From the NCBI RefSeq assembly GCF_900112255.1, contig NZ_FOLE01000012.1:18927-82926 (forward strand): a stretch of 64,000 nt of DNA, in the 5' to 3' direction. Each line of letters begins with the position of its first letter. The stretch's first letter is position 1. The DNA is from Flexibacter flexilis DSM 6793. Its GTDB lineage: Bacteria; Bacteroidota; Bacteroidia; Cytophagales; Flexibacteraceae. Made by a program: the position numbers and the translations under genes. This document shows, piece after piece, positions 23,996 to 32,415 of the stretch. Below the pieces are notes generated by a model. The model was not told where the DNA came from, made no database searches, and saw nothing but the letters and a program-made list of their open reading frames with translations.

Positions 23996-24739
23996 TTATA
24001 GCTTTATTAGAGTGTTATACTTCTGTATTTCAGTAGATAATAAGTTAAACACCTGCTCACGAAGGACAGGAACGTCCGCTTCGGTCATCCCTTTTGTTTC
24101 GATAGGTGGGTAAACAATAGCCAATGCTTTTCCGAAATTTGGTAACAGTTTGCCATCGTCGGGTAGTAAATACCAGTTCAGCGGCATACAAACAGGCACG
24201 ATGGGCAAGCCTTTTTCGATGGCAATTCTGAACGCCCCATCTTTGAAAGGCGTAAGACCTGGTTGTACTTTTTGGTCTATTTTTCCCTCGGGAAAAATGG
24301 CCAAACTACGACCTCCTGCTGCTTTCTCCATTGCATCTACCAATGCCCGATGGCTATCTTTACGGCTCGAACGATTTACCGTAATATGCAGTTTGACAAA
24401 CATATAGCCAAACAAAGGCACTTTTCGAATAGATTCTTTTCCGATGTAAGCAAAAAAATCTGGGAGCAAATATACCAACATGGCAATATCCAAAAAGGAA
24501 CCATGATTGGCACAATACACATATTGCCCATCAGATTTTGGCTGAAATAAATAGCGTTTTTCAATGCGCAAACCAATGATTGTAAAAAAGGTATAAGACC
24601 AAATTTTATTAAGAATCACGGTATAAGGTTGCCAACTTTTACGCTGAATAAATAGCCAGAAAAAAGGGAACAAAAGTAAAAAAGTAAAAACAAACCAGAA
24701 TAAAGCCCAAAATGAATACAGTCGGCGCAACAAAATCAT
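23996..24739 (-). CDS. plsC: 1-acyl-sn-glycerol-3-phosphate acyltransferase
   Basis: This 247-aa membrane-associated enzyme adds the second acyl chain to lysophosphatidic acid to make phosphatidic acid. An N-terminal hydrophobic segment (about 8-32) is followed by the catalytic NHGSFLD box (NHxxxxD), the glycerophosphate-binding FPEGKID motif and the VPVCMP block, in the family order. Length fits PlsC. Since Bacteroidota often encode several paralogues, assignment as the main PlsC rather than an ornithine-lipid acyltransferase such as OlsA is not certain. Confidence 0.87.
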   Translation of the reverse strand: MILLRRLYSFWALFWFVFTFLLLFPFFWLFIQRKSWQPYTVILNKIWSYTFFTIIGLRIEKRYLFQPKSDGQYVYCANHGSFLDIAMLVYLLPDFFAYIGKESIRKVPLFGYMFVKLHITVNRSSRKDSHRALVDAMEKAAGGRSLAIFPEGKIDQKVQPGLTPFKDGAFRIAIEKGLPIVPVCMPLNWYLLPDDGKLLPNFGKALAIVYPPIETKGMTEADVPVLREQVFNLLSTEIQKYNTLIKL

Positions 24740-24983
24740 AGCAGCGTAAGTTATCTTTTAAATATAAACTAACAAAACCTATACGAATAGCGTAATTTTG
24801 CAAAAATAACTAAAAGCTAATACTGTGCATCATTTTTGTGTAAAACCCAAAAATTGCCTATACAAGCAACTACAAAGCAATATTATCACAAAATATTACT
24901 TTGTTATTACTATAAAGTTCTTCGTTTTTTTTATTATCATTGCGTAACAGCAATCATTATACTATCTCTTTATTTTTAGGGTT

Positions 24984-26396
24984 ATGAAACCTGCATTTAT
25001 TATACTGTTCCTTTGGATGAGTACAACTTTGAGTAGTTGGGCTGCACAAGAAGACGTAACCGTGTATGGGAAAATACGCGGGGCGAGAAGTGGCGCAGTT
25101 AGTTTAGACCTCTTACAAGATTTTATCAACTTTAAAGAGGTTTCGTTGGAAGCTGAAATCGACACGGGCGGTAACTTTACGCTAAACGTGAGCTTATCTT
25201 CTCCTTGTTTGGCCGAACTGAACTACAACGGCGCGACAATTCGTATGTACTTGCAACCCAACGATAATATTGAACTGCATACTGATGCTGTAAATTTTGC
25301 AAAAAACATTATTTTTCAGGGAAATGGAGCTGCAGAAAACAACTATTTCGTGCTGTTTGCCAATGAGTTAGAGCATTCGCCAGAACTTCGCCTTATTCCC
25401 ACCAAAGTCCGAGACCTTGCGCCAAACGACTACATTGGAGCGGTTGCACTCAAAAAAACACTTTTGCGTACTTTTTTGGGAAAATATATGAGACAGCAGG
25501 CTATTAGTCCCTCGTTTGAAGCACTGATTAACAACGAAATAGACTACAATGCAGCTTATGAACTATTGGTTTATCCCGAAATGCACAGCTATCTGACGGG
25601 CGAAAATATTTCGATGCCTGCCAACTATTTTGATTTTATCAAAAGTACTGCCGTAGAAAATCCCGCCGCACTGATAAGCTATTGTTATGCTAATTTTTTG
25701 GAAGAATACGCACGCTATCTTTTTCGCGAAAGCAATATTTCGGCTGGTAGCACTTTCAAATACGCCTATTTGGCCATGTACGATTTGCTCAAACAGCAAT
25801 TTAAAAACAAGCAAATCCGAGATTTTGTATTAGCCCAAGATCTTGTTAATGCGCTGGAAAACACAGAATTAGCATTAATAGAGCAACCCTATCAGGATTA
25901 TATGGCTTCTGCGCCACAAGCTGAATATGCAACGCTTTTGCAAGTAACCTATAATAAGCACGTTAAGTTGAGTAAAGGACACAAAGCTCCAAATTTTACA
26001 CTCAAAAACACAGCAGGCAAAACCGTAAGTTTGGAGGATTTCAGGGGAAAAGTCGTGTACTTAGACTTTTGGGCTTCGTGGTGCAAACCTTGCCTTAAAG
26101 AGATTGAATACGCCAACAAATTGAAAGAAAAATTTGTAAACAAGGATGTCGTGTTTTTGTATGTTTCTTTGGACGAAAACGAGCAACATTGGCTTCGTTC
26201 TATCAAAGCCCGCAACATACAAGGCATACATCTCAATAGCAAAGGGGTAGATTCTCAAGTAGCATTAAGCTATGATATACAACAAGTTCCTTCATTTTTC
26301 TTAATAGATAAAGACGGAAATTTGTTTGACAAACAAGCCAAACGCCCCAGTAATGAGGCGTTGGCCGAAGATATGATAATGCTATTACAACGATAA
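24984..26396 (+). CDS. TlpA-like thioredoxin-fold lipid-envelope reductase
   Basis: This 470-aa exported protein has a signal peptide (1-21), an N-terminal beta-sandwich region of the DUF4369 kind (about 24-115), a helical middle part (115-325) and a C-terminal TlpA/ResA-type thioredoxin domain (about 330-470). The active-site pair Cys367-Cys370 lies in WASWCKPC and the cis-proline motif is QVPSFFLI. It should act in the periplasm as a thiol-disulfide reductase, for instance in cytochrome c maturation or repair of oxidised thiols. Its specific partner is unknown. The stop lies 5 nt from that of the convergent thiolase gene. Confidence 0.87.
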   Translation: MKPAFIILFLWMSTTLSSWAAQEDVTVYGKIRGARSGAVSLDLLQDFINFKEVSLEAEIDTGGNFTLNVSLSSPCLAELNYNGATIRMYLQPNDNIELHTDAVNFAKNIIFQGNGAAENNYFVLFANELEHSPELRLIPTKVRDLAPNDYIGAVALKKTLLRTFLGKYMRQQAISPSFEALINNEIDYNAAYELLVYPEMHSYLTGENISMPANYFDFIKSTAVENPAALISYCYANFLEEYARYLFRESNISAGSTFKYAYLAMYDLLKQQFKNKQIRDFVLAQDLVNALENTELALIEQPYQDYMASAPQAEYATLLQVTYNKHVKLSKGHKAPNFTLKNTAGKTVSLEDFRGKVVYLDFWASWCKPCLKEIEYANKLKEKFVNKDVVFLYVSLDENEQHWLRSIKARNIQGIHLNSKGVDSQVALSYDIQQVPSFFLIDKDGNLFDKQAKRPSNEALAEDMIMLLQR

Positions 26397-26401
26397 ACTT
26401 T

Positions 26402-27601
26402 TTAACATTTTTCGTAGATAATTGCTGCGCCTTGTCCCACACCAATACACATAGTGGCCAAGCCATAACGAACTCCTTCGCGGCGTTGCATTTCGTGTAG
26501 CAAAGTCGCCGAAATACGCACACCACTTGCCCCCAACGGGTGGCCGATGGCAATAGAACCGCCGTTTACGTTCACAATTTCCGGATTCAGCCCCAACTCC
26601 TGCAAACAACCCAATACTTGAGCGGCAAAAGCCTCATTAAGTTCCACTAAATCAATATCTTGAAGGCGAAGTCCTGCACGACTAAGGGCTTTTTGTACGG
26701 CAGGAACTGGCCCCATGCCCATCAAATGCGGCGAAACGCCCGCCACAGCCATCGACACCACTCGCGCCATTGGTTTTAGATGATACTTTTTCAATGTCTC
26801 TTCGCTTACCAACAAACCAGCCGCCGCACCGTCGTTAATGCCCGACGAGTTGCCAGCCGTTACCGTGCCGCCCTCCACAAAGGCAGGTTTGAGACGCGCC
26901 AAATCCTCCAAACTCGACAAGCGCGGATGCTCGTCGGTACTAAAAATTTGCTCCCCGTTTTTCTTGGAAGCGACCGAAACAGGCACGATTTCAGCCTCAA
27001 ATTTGCCTTCTTCTTGCGCTTTTTTCCAACGCAATTGGCTCAAATGCGCCCATTCGTCCTGTGCTAAGCGACTGATATTAAATTCTTTGGCTACATTTTC
27101 AGCAGTTTCGCCCATCGTGTACGGGTGATGCAGTGCCGAAAGTCGCGGATTAATAAAACGCCAGCCCATTGTTGTATCAAAAATTTCGGGTTGGCGGGAA
27201 AAAGGCGTAGCAGCTTTTGGCATCACAAACGGCGCACGCGTCATACTTTCTACGCCAGCCGCTATGTAAGCCTGCCCTTCACCAAGCATCAGGCCACGCG
27301 CCGCGTCCATGATGGCCTGCAAACCCGACGCACATAAACGATTGACAGTAAGACCTCCCGTATGCAATGGCAAACCCGCCAACAATGCCGCCATACGCGC
27401 CACATTGCGATTGTCTTCGCCAGATTGGTTGGCCGCACCCATGATAACATCTTCTAAATCATCGGGTTGGAAAGTGGGATTACGGCTAATAAGAGCTTTG
27501 AGAACGTGCGCGGCCAAATCGTCGGGGCGAACCGAAGCCAAAGCACCTGCATATTTGCCAATGGGCGTGCGGACGATGTCCACGATGTATGCGGTTTTCA
27601 T
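26402..27601 (-). CDS. Acetyl-CoA C-acyltransferase (thiolase)
   Basis: This 399-aa type I thiolase cleaves or forms 3-ketoacyl-CoA using coenzyme A. The acyl-accepting nucleophile is Cys90 (NRLCASGLQA), the catalytic His354 is in GHPLGASG and the second cysteine Cys385 is in CIGVGQGAA. The N-terminus RTPIGKYAGALAS resembles the PcaF/PaaJ (3-oxoadipyl-CoA) branch, but no aromatic-degradation or fatty-acid oxidation genes are adjacent, so substrate choice stays open. A well-matched promoter lies 55 nt upstream (27657-27686). The gene appears monocistronic. Confidence 0.92.
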   Translation of the reverse strand: MKTAYIVDIVRTPIGKYAGALASVRPDDLAAHVLKALISRNPTFQPDDLEDVIMGAANQSGEDNRNVARMAALLAGLPLHTGGLTVNRLCASGLQAIMDAARGLMLGEGQAYIAAGVESMTRAPFVMPKAATPFSRQPEIFDTTMGWRFINPRLSALHHPYTMGETAENVAKEFNISRLAQDEWAHLSQLRWKKAQEEGKFEAEIVPVSVASKKNGEQIFSTDEHPRLSSLEDLARLKPAFVEGGTVTAGNSSGINDGAAAGLLVSEETLKKYHLKPMARVVSMAVAGVSPHLMGMGPVPAVQKALSRAGLRLQDIDLVELNEAFAAQVLGCLQELGLNPEIVNVNGGSIAIGHPLGASGVRISATLLHEMQRREGVRYGLATMCIGVGQGAAIIYEKC

Positions 27602-27656
27602 TTCGTTTTATTTTTAAGATAAATTTTTGGTGTATGAATAATGTATTTTGTGTGAG

Positions 27657-27686
27657 CAAAGATAAAAGAAGATTGTAGGTCAGCAA
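27657..27686 (-). promoter_or_regulatory. Predicted promoter of the thiolase gene
   Basis: The minus strand reads TTG, 19 nt, then TATCTTTG, a full match to the Bacteroidota promoter pattern, 55 nt before the ATG. Confidence 0.6.
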
Positions 27687-27828
27687 TTTTGAAAAACATT
27701 TAGATTTAAAATTGACTGAAAATCAAATATTTACCTTTTTAAATTTATCCAAAAGCAAATTAAATCTGCCAAAAAATGCTTGTTTTAGTATATTTAAACC
27801 ACAGGATAACACTATCTATTTTTAATTT

Positions 27829-28974
27829 ATGTACCACGAACCCAACAATCAGACAGCCAAACATTACCAACTAGCCTTAGGATTTATTGCGGGAATCGGC
27901 GATATGCTTACGCGTCAACTCATCAGCTATTGCGGGTCGGCACAAGGCGTTTTTAGGCAAAATAAAGGCCAACTCATGCGTATTCCGAACATTGGAGAAG
28001 TGTTGGCCGATAGCATCATTAGCAGCCGCGATGGGGCTTTGAAGGCCGCCGAAACAGAGATTCGCAAAGCAGAAAACACTGGTTCGCAAATACTTTTTTA
28101 TACGGATGACAATTATCCTGAACGACTAAAAAGCATTGCCAACGCCCCAACGGTTTTGTATTTGGCAGGCAATGTGGATTTGAATAATCCGAAGATTTTG
28201 GGAATCGTGGGGACGCGCCGAGCCAGCGACTATGGCCGCCGAATAACGGAAGAAATTTTGCAGGAATTAAGACCCCATAATTGCCTAATTGTAAGTGGAT
28301 TAGCCTACGGAATTGATATAGCAGCCCATCGAGCCGCCTTGCGCGAAGGCTTGCCAACGGTGGGCGTAATGGCCAGCGGTTTGGATATTATTTATCCAGC
28401 AGAACACCAAGTAACAGCGGCCACCATGCGCGAAACAAATGGTGGTTTGCTCACCGAAAATAGATTTGGTTGTACACCAGATGCACCGCGTTTTCCCGCC
28501 CGCAATCGTATTATTGCAGGTATGGTAGATGCCGTATTGGTGGTGGAAGCAGCCGCTTCGGGAGGCGCGTTGATTACTGCCGAAATTGCTAATAGCTACA
28601 ACAAAGATGTTTTTGCAGTGCCTGGTAACGTGCATCAAAAATCATCGGAAGGTTGCAACAATTTGATTTTCAACAATAAAGCCAATTTGGTTACCAGTGC
28701 ACAACACATCGAGTATTTGCTCAATTGGGCGGCAACCGATACGCCCACAACCCGAAACAAACAAAAAGCAAAGCCCAATTTTGAAGCACATAGCCCCGAA
28801 GAAACCGCCGTTTTACTCAAACTATACGAACAGCCCGAAATTCACATAGACGAATTGAGCTGGCAAACACAAATTCAGATTAGCCAATTGGCCTCTATCC
28901 TACTCCAGCTGGAATTGCAAGGGCTTGTAAAAGCATTGGCGGGAAAAAAATTTGCGCTTACAATACTGACATAA
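27829..28974 (+). CDS. dprA: DNA-processing protein DprA
   Basis: This 381-aa cytoplasmic protein binds incoming single-stranded DNA and loads RecA during natural transformation. An N-terminal helix-hairpin-helix/SAM-like region (about 15-75) is followed by the Rossmann-like DNA-binding domain with GIVGTRRASDYG, SGLAYGIDIAAH, TENRFG and ARNRIIAGM, and by a C-terminal winged-helix domain (about 320-381). Length and domain order are canonical. No other competence gene is in the window. It stands alone on the plus strand. Confidence 0.95.
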   Translation: MYHEPNNQTAKHYQLALGFIAGIGDMLTRQLISYCGSAQGVFRQNKGQLMRIPNIGEVLADSIISSRDGALKAAETEIRKAENTGSQILFYTDDNYPERLKSIANAPTVLYLAGNVDLNNPKILGIVGTRRASDYGRRITEEILQELRPHNCLIVSGLAYGIDIAAHRAALREGLPTVGVMASGLDIIYPAEHQVTAATMRETNGGLLTENRFGCTPDAPRFPARNRIIAGMVDAVLVVEAAASGGALITAEIANSYNKDVFAVPGNVHQKSSEGCNNLIFNNKANLVTSAQHIEYLLNWAATDTPTTRNKQKAKPNFEAHSPEETAVLLKLYEQPEIHIDELSWQTQIQISQLASILLQLELQGLVKALAGKKFALTILT

Positions 28975-29066
28975 ATATTTGACTACAAATATTTTACAGG
29001 ATTTAATAAATATTTTCTTTAAAAAAAGAACCCACAAATGGTTACTTTAAAAATAGATTCTGTATC

Positions 29067-29074
29067 TATATTTG
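29067..29074 (+). promoter_or_regulatory. Possible -7 box upstream of the PrsW-family gene
   Basis: TATATTTG matches the Bacteroidota -7 element TAnnTTTG and lies 37 nt before the ATG. No good -33 TTG is present, so confidence is modest. Confidence 0.35.
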
Positions 29075-29111
29075 AAAATAAAAACAATTTTTAATTGAAA
29101 TATTTACATAA

Positions 29112-29801
29112 ATGCCAACCTATACTCAAATTTTCAATATTCTGATTGCACCTGTTTTAAGTGTTATAGCCTATTGGTTTTACAAAAAACGCTTAGATGT
29201 TATTTCTGCTAGTTGGTTAAGCAAAAGTTTTGCCAGTGGCGTACTCGCAATTGTTCCTATACTGGTTTTAAACCTCATAATAAAAGATTTAGAAATTTCT
29301 CCGATTGGGGACATATCAAACAGATTCACCTATTCTATCCTTATTAGTTTTTTAAAAGAATGGAGTAAATATTTAGTAGTTGTCTGGTTTGCGTTAAGTA
29401 GTCCAACATTTGATGAACCTTATAAGGGTGTAGCTTATACGTTAATGGCAGCCATGGGGTTTGCTTGTACCGAAAATATAATAGATACATTTTTTTATGA
29501 AAACATACAATTAATGCCTATTGCACTCTCCTCTGTTCTCTATGCCCTTTCGGCAGTAATGGTGGGCTATGGTTTAGGTAGAAGTAAAGATTACGGAGCG
29601 TCTGTCCTGTCCAATATTTCAGGGCTTGTACTCGCAATCACATTTCATGGCGCATGTTTGTTCGCAATTATCGGACATTTGGATAAATTACTGGTTACAA
29701 ACTTGTTAGCAGCGATATTAATTGTTAGCTTAGAATTAGTTAGAGCTACAAAAATACGCGAGAAGGCCTTGGCTTTCGAGGCTTATGCCAAAAGCGTATA
29801 A
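29112..29801 (+). CDS. PrsW-family membrane protein with altered active-site motifs
   Basis: This 229-aa protein has about seven or eight hydrophobic segments and matches the PrsW/RsiW-degrading intramembrane protease family: DEPYKGVAYT followed by MGFACTEN (Glu121-Asn122), then VGYGLG, and a late FHGACLF with His179. Two positions usually conserved differ. The EExxK motif reads K82-E-W-S-K86, losing the first glutamate, and the HAL motif before GYGLG reads L-Y-A-L, losing a histidine. Either the protein is a divergent protease or it has lost activity. In Bacillus PrsW cleaves an anti-sigma factor; no such gene is adjacent. It ends at a strong bidirectional terminator. Confidence 0.72.
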   Translation: MPTYTQIFNILIAPVLSVIAYWFYKKRLDVISASWLSKSFASGVLAIVPILVLNLIIKDLEISPIGDISNRFTYSILISFLKEWSKYLVVVWFALSSPTFDEPYKGVAYTLMAAMGFACTENIIDTFFYENIQLMPIALSSVLYALSAVMVGYGLGRSKDYGASVLSNISGLVLAITFHGACLFAIIGHLDKLLVTNLLAAILIVSLELVRATKIREKALAFEAYAKSV

Positions 29802-29840
29802 AAGTCAAAATACAATAGATTAAGGTTAGGTTAGAGTAAT

Positions 29841-29873
29841 AAAAAAGTCCTTGGCAATGCGAAGGACTTTTTT
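29841..29873. terminator. Bidirectional terminator between PrsW-family and ABC genes
   Basis: A perfect 12-bp stem (29841-29852 with 29862-29873, core AGTCCTT/AAGGACT) closes a 9-nt loop, with A- and T-runs on the arms. It lies between converging stops. Confidence 0.9.
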
Positions 29874-29893
29874 TGTATGGTTTTCAGGATCAA

Positions 29894-30541
29894 TTATAAG
29901 TACAAAACTTGGTCGCAGTTCATGCCATAAGCATCTGAAAGCGAAGCCATTACCCAGCCGGCTTTTCTTTTACTGCATTCCTGCTCAATGAGTTGGGCAG
30001 CGGCTTGTATATTTTTTTCGTCCAAATGGCTAAAGGGTTCGTCAAGCAAAAGCCACTGAAAAGGTTGTGCCAAAGCTCGAATAATGGCGATACGTTGGCG
30101 TTCGCCGTAAGAAAATGTATTGGCTTTTTTCTCTAACAGATGCGTAACGCTCAGCGCGTCGGTCATGGCCGTAATATGCTGAATATCTGGAGTTTTTGAA
30201 TACAAATTTGCTTTGACCAAAATATTTTCGAGGGCTGTCAGGTGCGGAAAAAGTCGCAAATCCTGAAACACAATGGAGACTTTTTCTTGTCGATAATCAG
30301 CCCACCACCCAAGCGTTTGTTTTTTCAGGTGATGGCCGCCGTAAGTAGCAGTCCCTTCGTAGTCGTGGCGCAGACCATAGACAATACCAACGAAAGTGCT
30401 TTTGCCTTTACCGCTCGCCGCAGACACCAAATAGCATTTTCCTTGCTCCAAAACGAGATTTGTTTGCCATATCTGCGACGATAAACGAGTAACCCCGACA
30501 AGTGGTGCCGGGGTTACGTTATCAAAAATAATTTGTTCCAT
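29894..30541 (-). CDS. ABC transporter ATP-binding protein, no permease adjacent
   Basis: This 215-aa protein is a compact ABC ATPase. Walker A is AASGKGKST, the signature is FSYGERQR (variant of LSGGQ), Walker B is WLLLDEPFSHLDE and the Q-loop is FQDLRLFP. It is closest in size to LolD/FtsE-like domains, which power lipoprotein release or MacB-type machines. No permease gene is next to it. It starts 5 nt after the DUF4836 lipoprotein gene, so the two are co-transcribed, which hints at an envelope role. A GC-rich hairpin lies in the first codons (30489-30517). The start is the ATG at 30541. Confidence 0.85.
   Translation of the reverse strand: MEQIIFDNVTPAPLVGVTRLSSQIWQTNLVLEQGKCYLVSAASGKGKSTFVGIVYGLRHDYEGTATYGGHHLKKQTLGWWADYRQEKVSIVFQDLRLFPHLTALENILVKANLYSKTPDIQHITAMTDALSVTHLLEKKANTFSYGERQRIAIIRALAQPFQWLLLDEPFSHLDEKNIQAAAQLIEQECSKRKAGWVMASLSDAYGMNCDQVLYL
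30489..30517 (-). promoter_or_regulatory. Strong hairpin just inside the ABC ATPase reading frame
   Basis: A perfect 9-bp, GC-rich stem (30489-30497 with 30509-30517, GTAACCCCG and complement) closes an 11-nt loop. It starts 25 nt after the A of the ATG and lies within the coding sequence, where it could slow or gate translation. No U-run follows, so it is not a classic terminator. Confidence 0.4.
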
Positions 30542-30546
30542 AAAAA

Positions 30547-32148
30547 CTACTGCACGGGTTCTTCTTCGAGCGGAACGGCAACAGAGGCCGTATCAGCTTC
30601 TATAATTTCTTGTTCTTCCATTTGCCATTGTTTGCGTTGCGCCTCATCAAGTTTTTTAACTTCTTGGCCATATTCCGCAAGAGCCTTCCAGCTACTTTCA
30701 TTTTCGGGTTTGGTATGCAAAGAAAATACCGCTTCTGATTGTTTTTCAGATTTTTGTATTGCCGTTGCCTCAAACGATTTGACGTACTTGTTAGCCAAAC
30801 GAGAATAATCTGTGGCAAACTGACTCATTTGTTGAGTAAACACATCAAAATCCAACAAGAAATACATGGCATTTTCACCTACCTCAGCCTTGAATTTAGG
30901 AGCTTTGTTGCCAACTATCAAATCACGCATTTTGGCTGAGCTAGCAAACATCAATTTTTTGTCTCTTGGAATAAGTGAATAAATCGCTGGCACAACTCCT
31001 CCACCCACAAAATAGTCGTTTTCTTTTTTGATAAATGACTGCGAAGAAAGAATACCCAAGACTTTGTTACAGGTTTCGTTGTTGCTAATCCCAAGATTTA
31101 CAAACACTTGAGGTGTTCCATTCATTTCAGCAGCAGCCTCTGTTGCCGCAACAATCACGTCACCCGAAAGCATTCCGAAAAAATCGTCAGGGCTTACACC
31201 AGCCATTGTGAGGCCACCTTCTACCTGCATGCTTACGCCTACTTTTTGCATGAGTTTACGCAAAAGAGGCACATCAAGTTTGAGAGCCACCACACCCATT
31301 GGCTTGTCGCTTGGCACATCAGCAAGCAAATCTTTATTGATTGGTTGGCTTAATAATTTGCCATATTCTTTATCTGCTTCATTTTCAGAATAAAAATCAG
31401 ACTTAAGAACAGCTTTACCTTTTTCAAAGTCTAAAGTAGCTGTCATAAAACGGCCTGTCAAAGCTTTATTCGTTTGGTCGGCTGCTGGATTGTTGGCTGT
31501 AGCCTCACTTGGCATCGCATCTTTAAGCGAAACCCAAAACGACAAAGCGCCACCATGCTCAAGCAAGCCCTTAAAATAAGTGTTAGACTCAGCCAAACTA
31601 TTTTCTTCTGCTAACGTAAATAGTGTATTTGCGTGCGTTTTGAGTTGTGCCTCACCATAGTTTTTGAGTGTGGCTACAATCGCCAATTTATCGTCAAACA
31701 TCACAACAAAATCATTATTTCCTGCCACTCTAAATCCATTTTCTTCTTTCACAACCAATGGGTGTTCCTTGTCGAAAGTTTCCAAAAATGCCTTGAATTT
31801 GGCTGCATCCGAAAGGGGCAAAAGCGCACTTACGGGAGCTTTGTCGAGCGCGCCAGTAGAAAATACATAACTGGTACTCAAAAAATCGATGCCCGCTTCC
31901 TGCAATTTTTTGCCTGTTTCGTCGCTGGTAGTATCTGTATTTTTACCAAAAATATCATCAAAAGAAATAATATCCCATGCTAATTTTTTGGTATCAATAG
32001 CCACCACCGCCGAAGCTTGCTTAGGAATGTGTTTAGCGTGCTGAGGCGTTTTGTTACAAGATGTGGCCACCCATAACATCAAAACAGCCATTAAAAATGT
32101 TTTATAATTGGCAAAACCTTTTGCCTTACCTGTAAAAACTGAATACAT
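30547..32148 (-). CDS. DUF4836-family lipoprotein
   Basis: This 533-aa protein has a lipoprotein signal: a basic n-region, a hydrophobic stretch at 17-30 and the lipobox WVATSC with Cys31. The mature part begins with the HIPKQASAVVAIDTKKL segment typical of the DUF4836 family, a Bacteroidota protein of unknown function anchored in the envelope. The C-terminal 100 residues are rich in acidic and Gln residues. The full 5' end is needed for the signal, which supports the ATG at 32148. A promoter-like element lies 52 nt upstream and the ABC ATPase gene follows after 5 nt. Confidence 0.82.
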   Translation of the reverse strand: MYSVFTGKAKGFANYKTFLMAVLMLWVATSCNKTPQHAKHIPKQASAVVAIDTKKLAWDIISFDDIFGKNTDTTSDETGKKLQEAGIDFLSTSYVFSTGALDKAPVSALLPLSDAAKFKAFLETFDKEHPLVVKEENGFRVAGNNDFVVMFDDKLAIVATLKNYGEAQLKTHANTLFTLAEENSLAESNTYFKGLLEHGGALSFWVSLKDAMPSEATANNPAADQTNKALTGRFMTATLDFEKGKAVLKSDFYSENEADKEYGKLLSQPINKDLLADVPSDKPMGVVALKLDVPLLRKLMQKVGVSMQVEGGLTMAGVSPDDFFGMLSGDVIVAATEAAAEMNGTPQVFVNLGISNNETCNKVLGILSSQSFIKKENDYFVGGGVVPAIYSLIPRDKKLMFASSAKMRDLIVGNKAPKFKAEVGENAMYFLLDFDVFTQQMSQFATDYSRLANKYVKSFEATAIQKSEKQSEAVFSLHTKPENESSWKALAEYGQEVKKLDEAQRKQWQMEEQEIIEADTASVAVPLEEEPVQ

Positions 32149-32199
32149 AAGTGAGCTTAAATGTCTATATAATTGCGGTTAAAGCTATGTAAATAGTCT

Positions 32200-32229
32200 C
32201 AAAAATACAATCAAAATATTACATTACAA
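32200..32229 (-). promoter_or_regulatory. Predicted promoter of the DUF4836-ABC operon
   Basis: The minus strand reads TTG, 19 nt, then TATTTTTG, a full match to the Bacteroidota pattern. It ends 52 nt before the ATG. Confidence 0.55.
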
Positions 32230-32415
32230 CAAAATATTATTTTCGATATAAACTTAAAGCTTCAAAACAACGCATTAGAGTTTTCTTTTAAATAATCCTG
32301 AAAAAGAGCTTTATTATGATTAAATTAGGGGTTTACTAAGTCCTGTTTTTTGCTAAAAATTACGCAGCTTTGCCGAAATTTTTCTTAATACGTGGGTTCT
32401 TTCCCAAACAAAACA

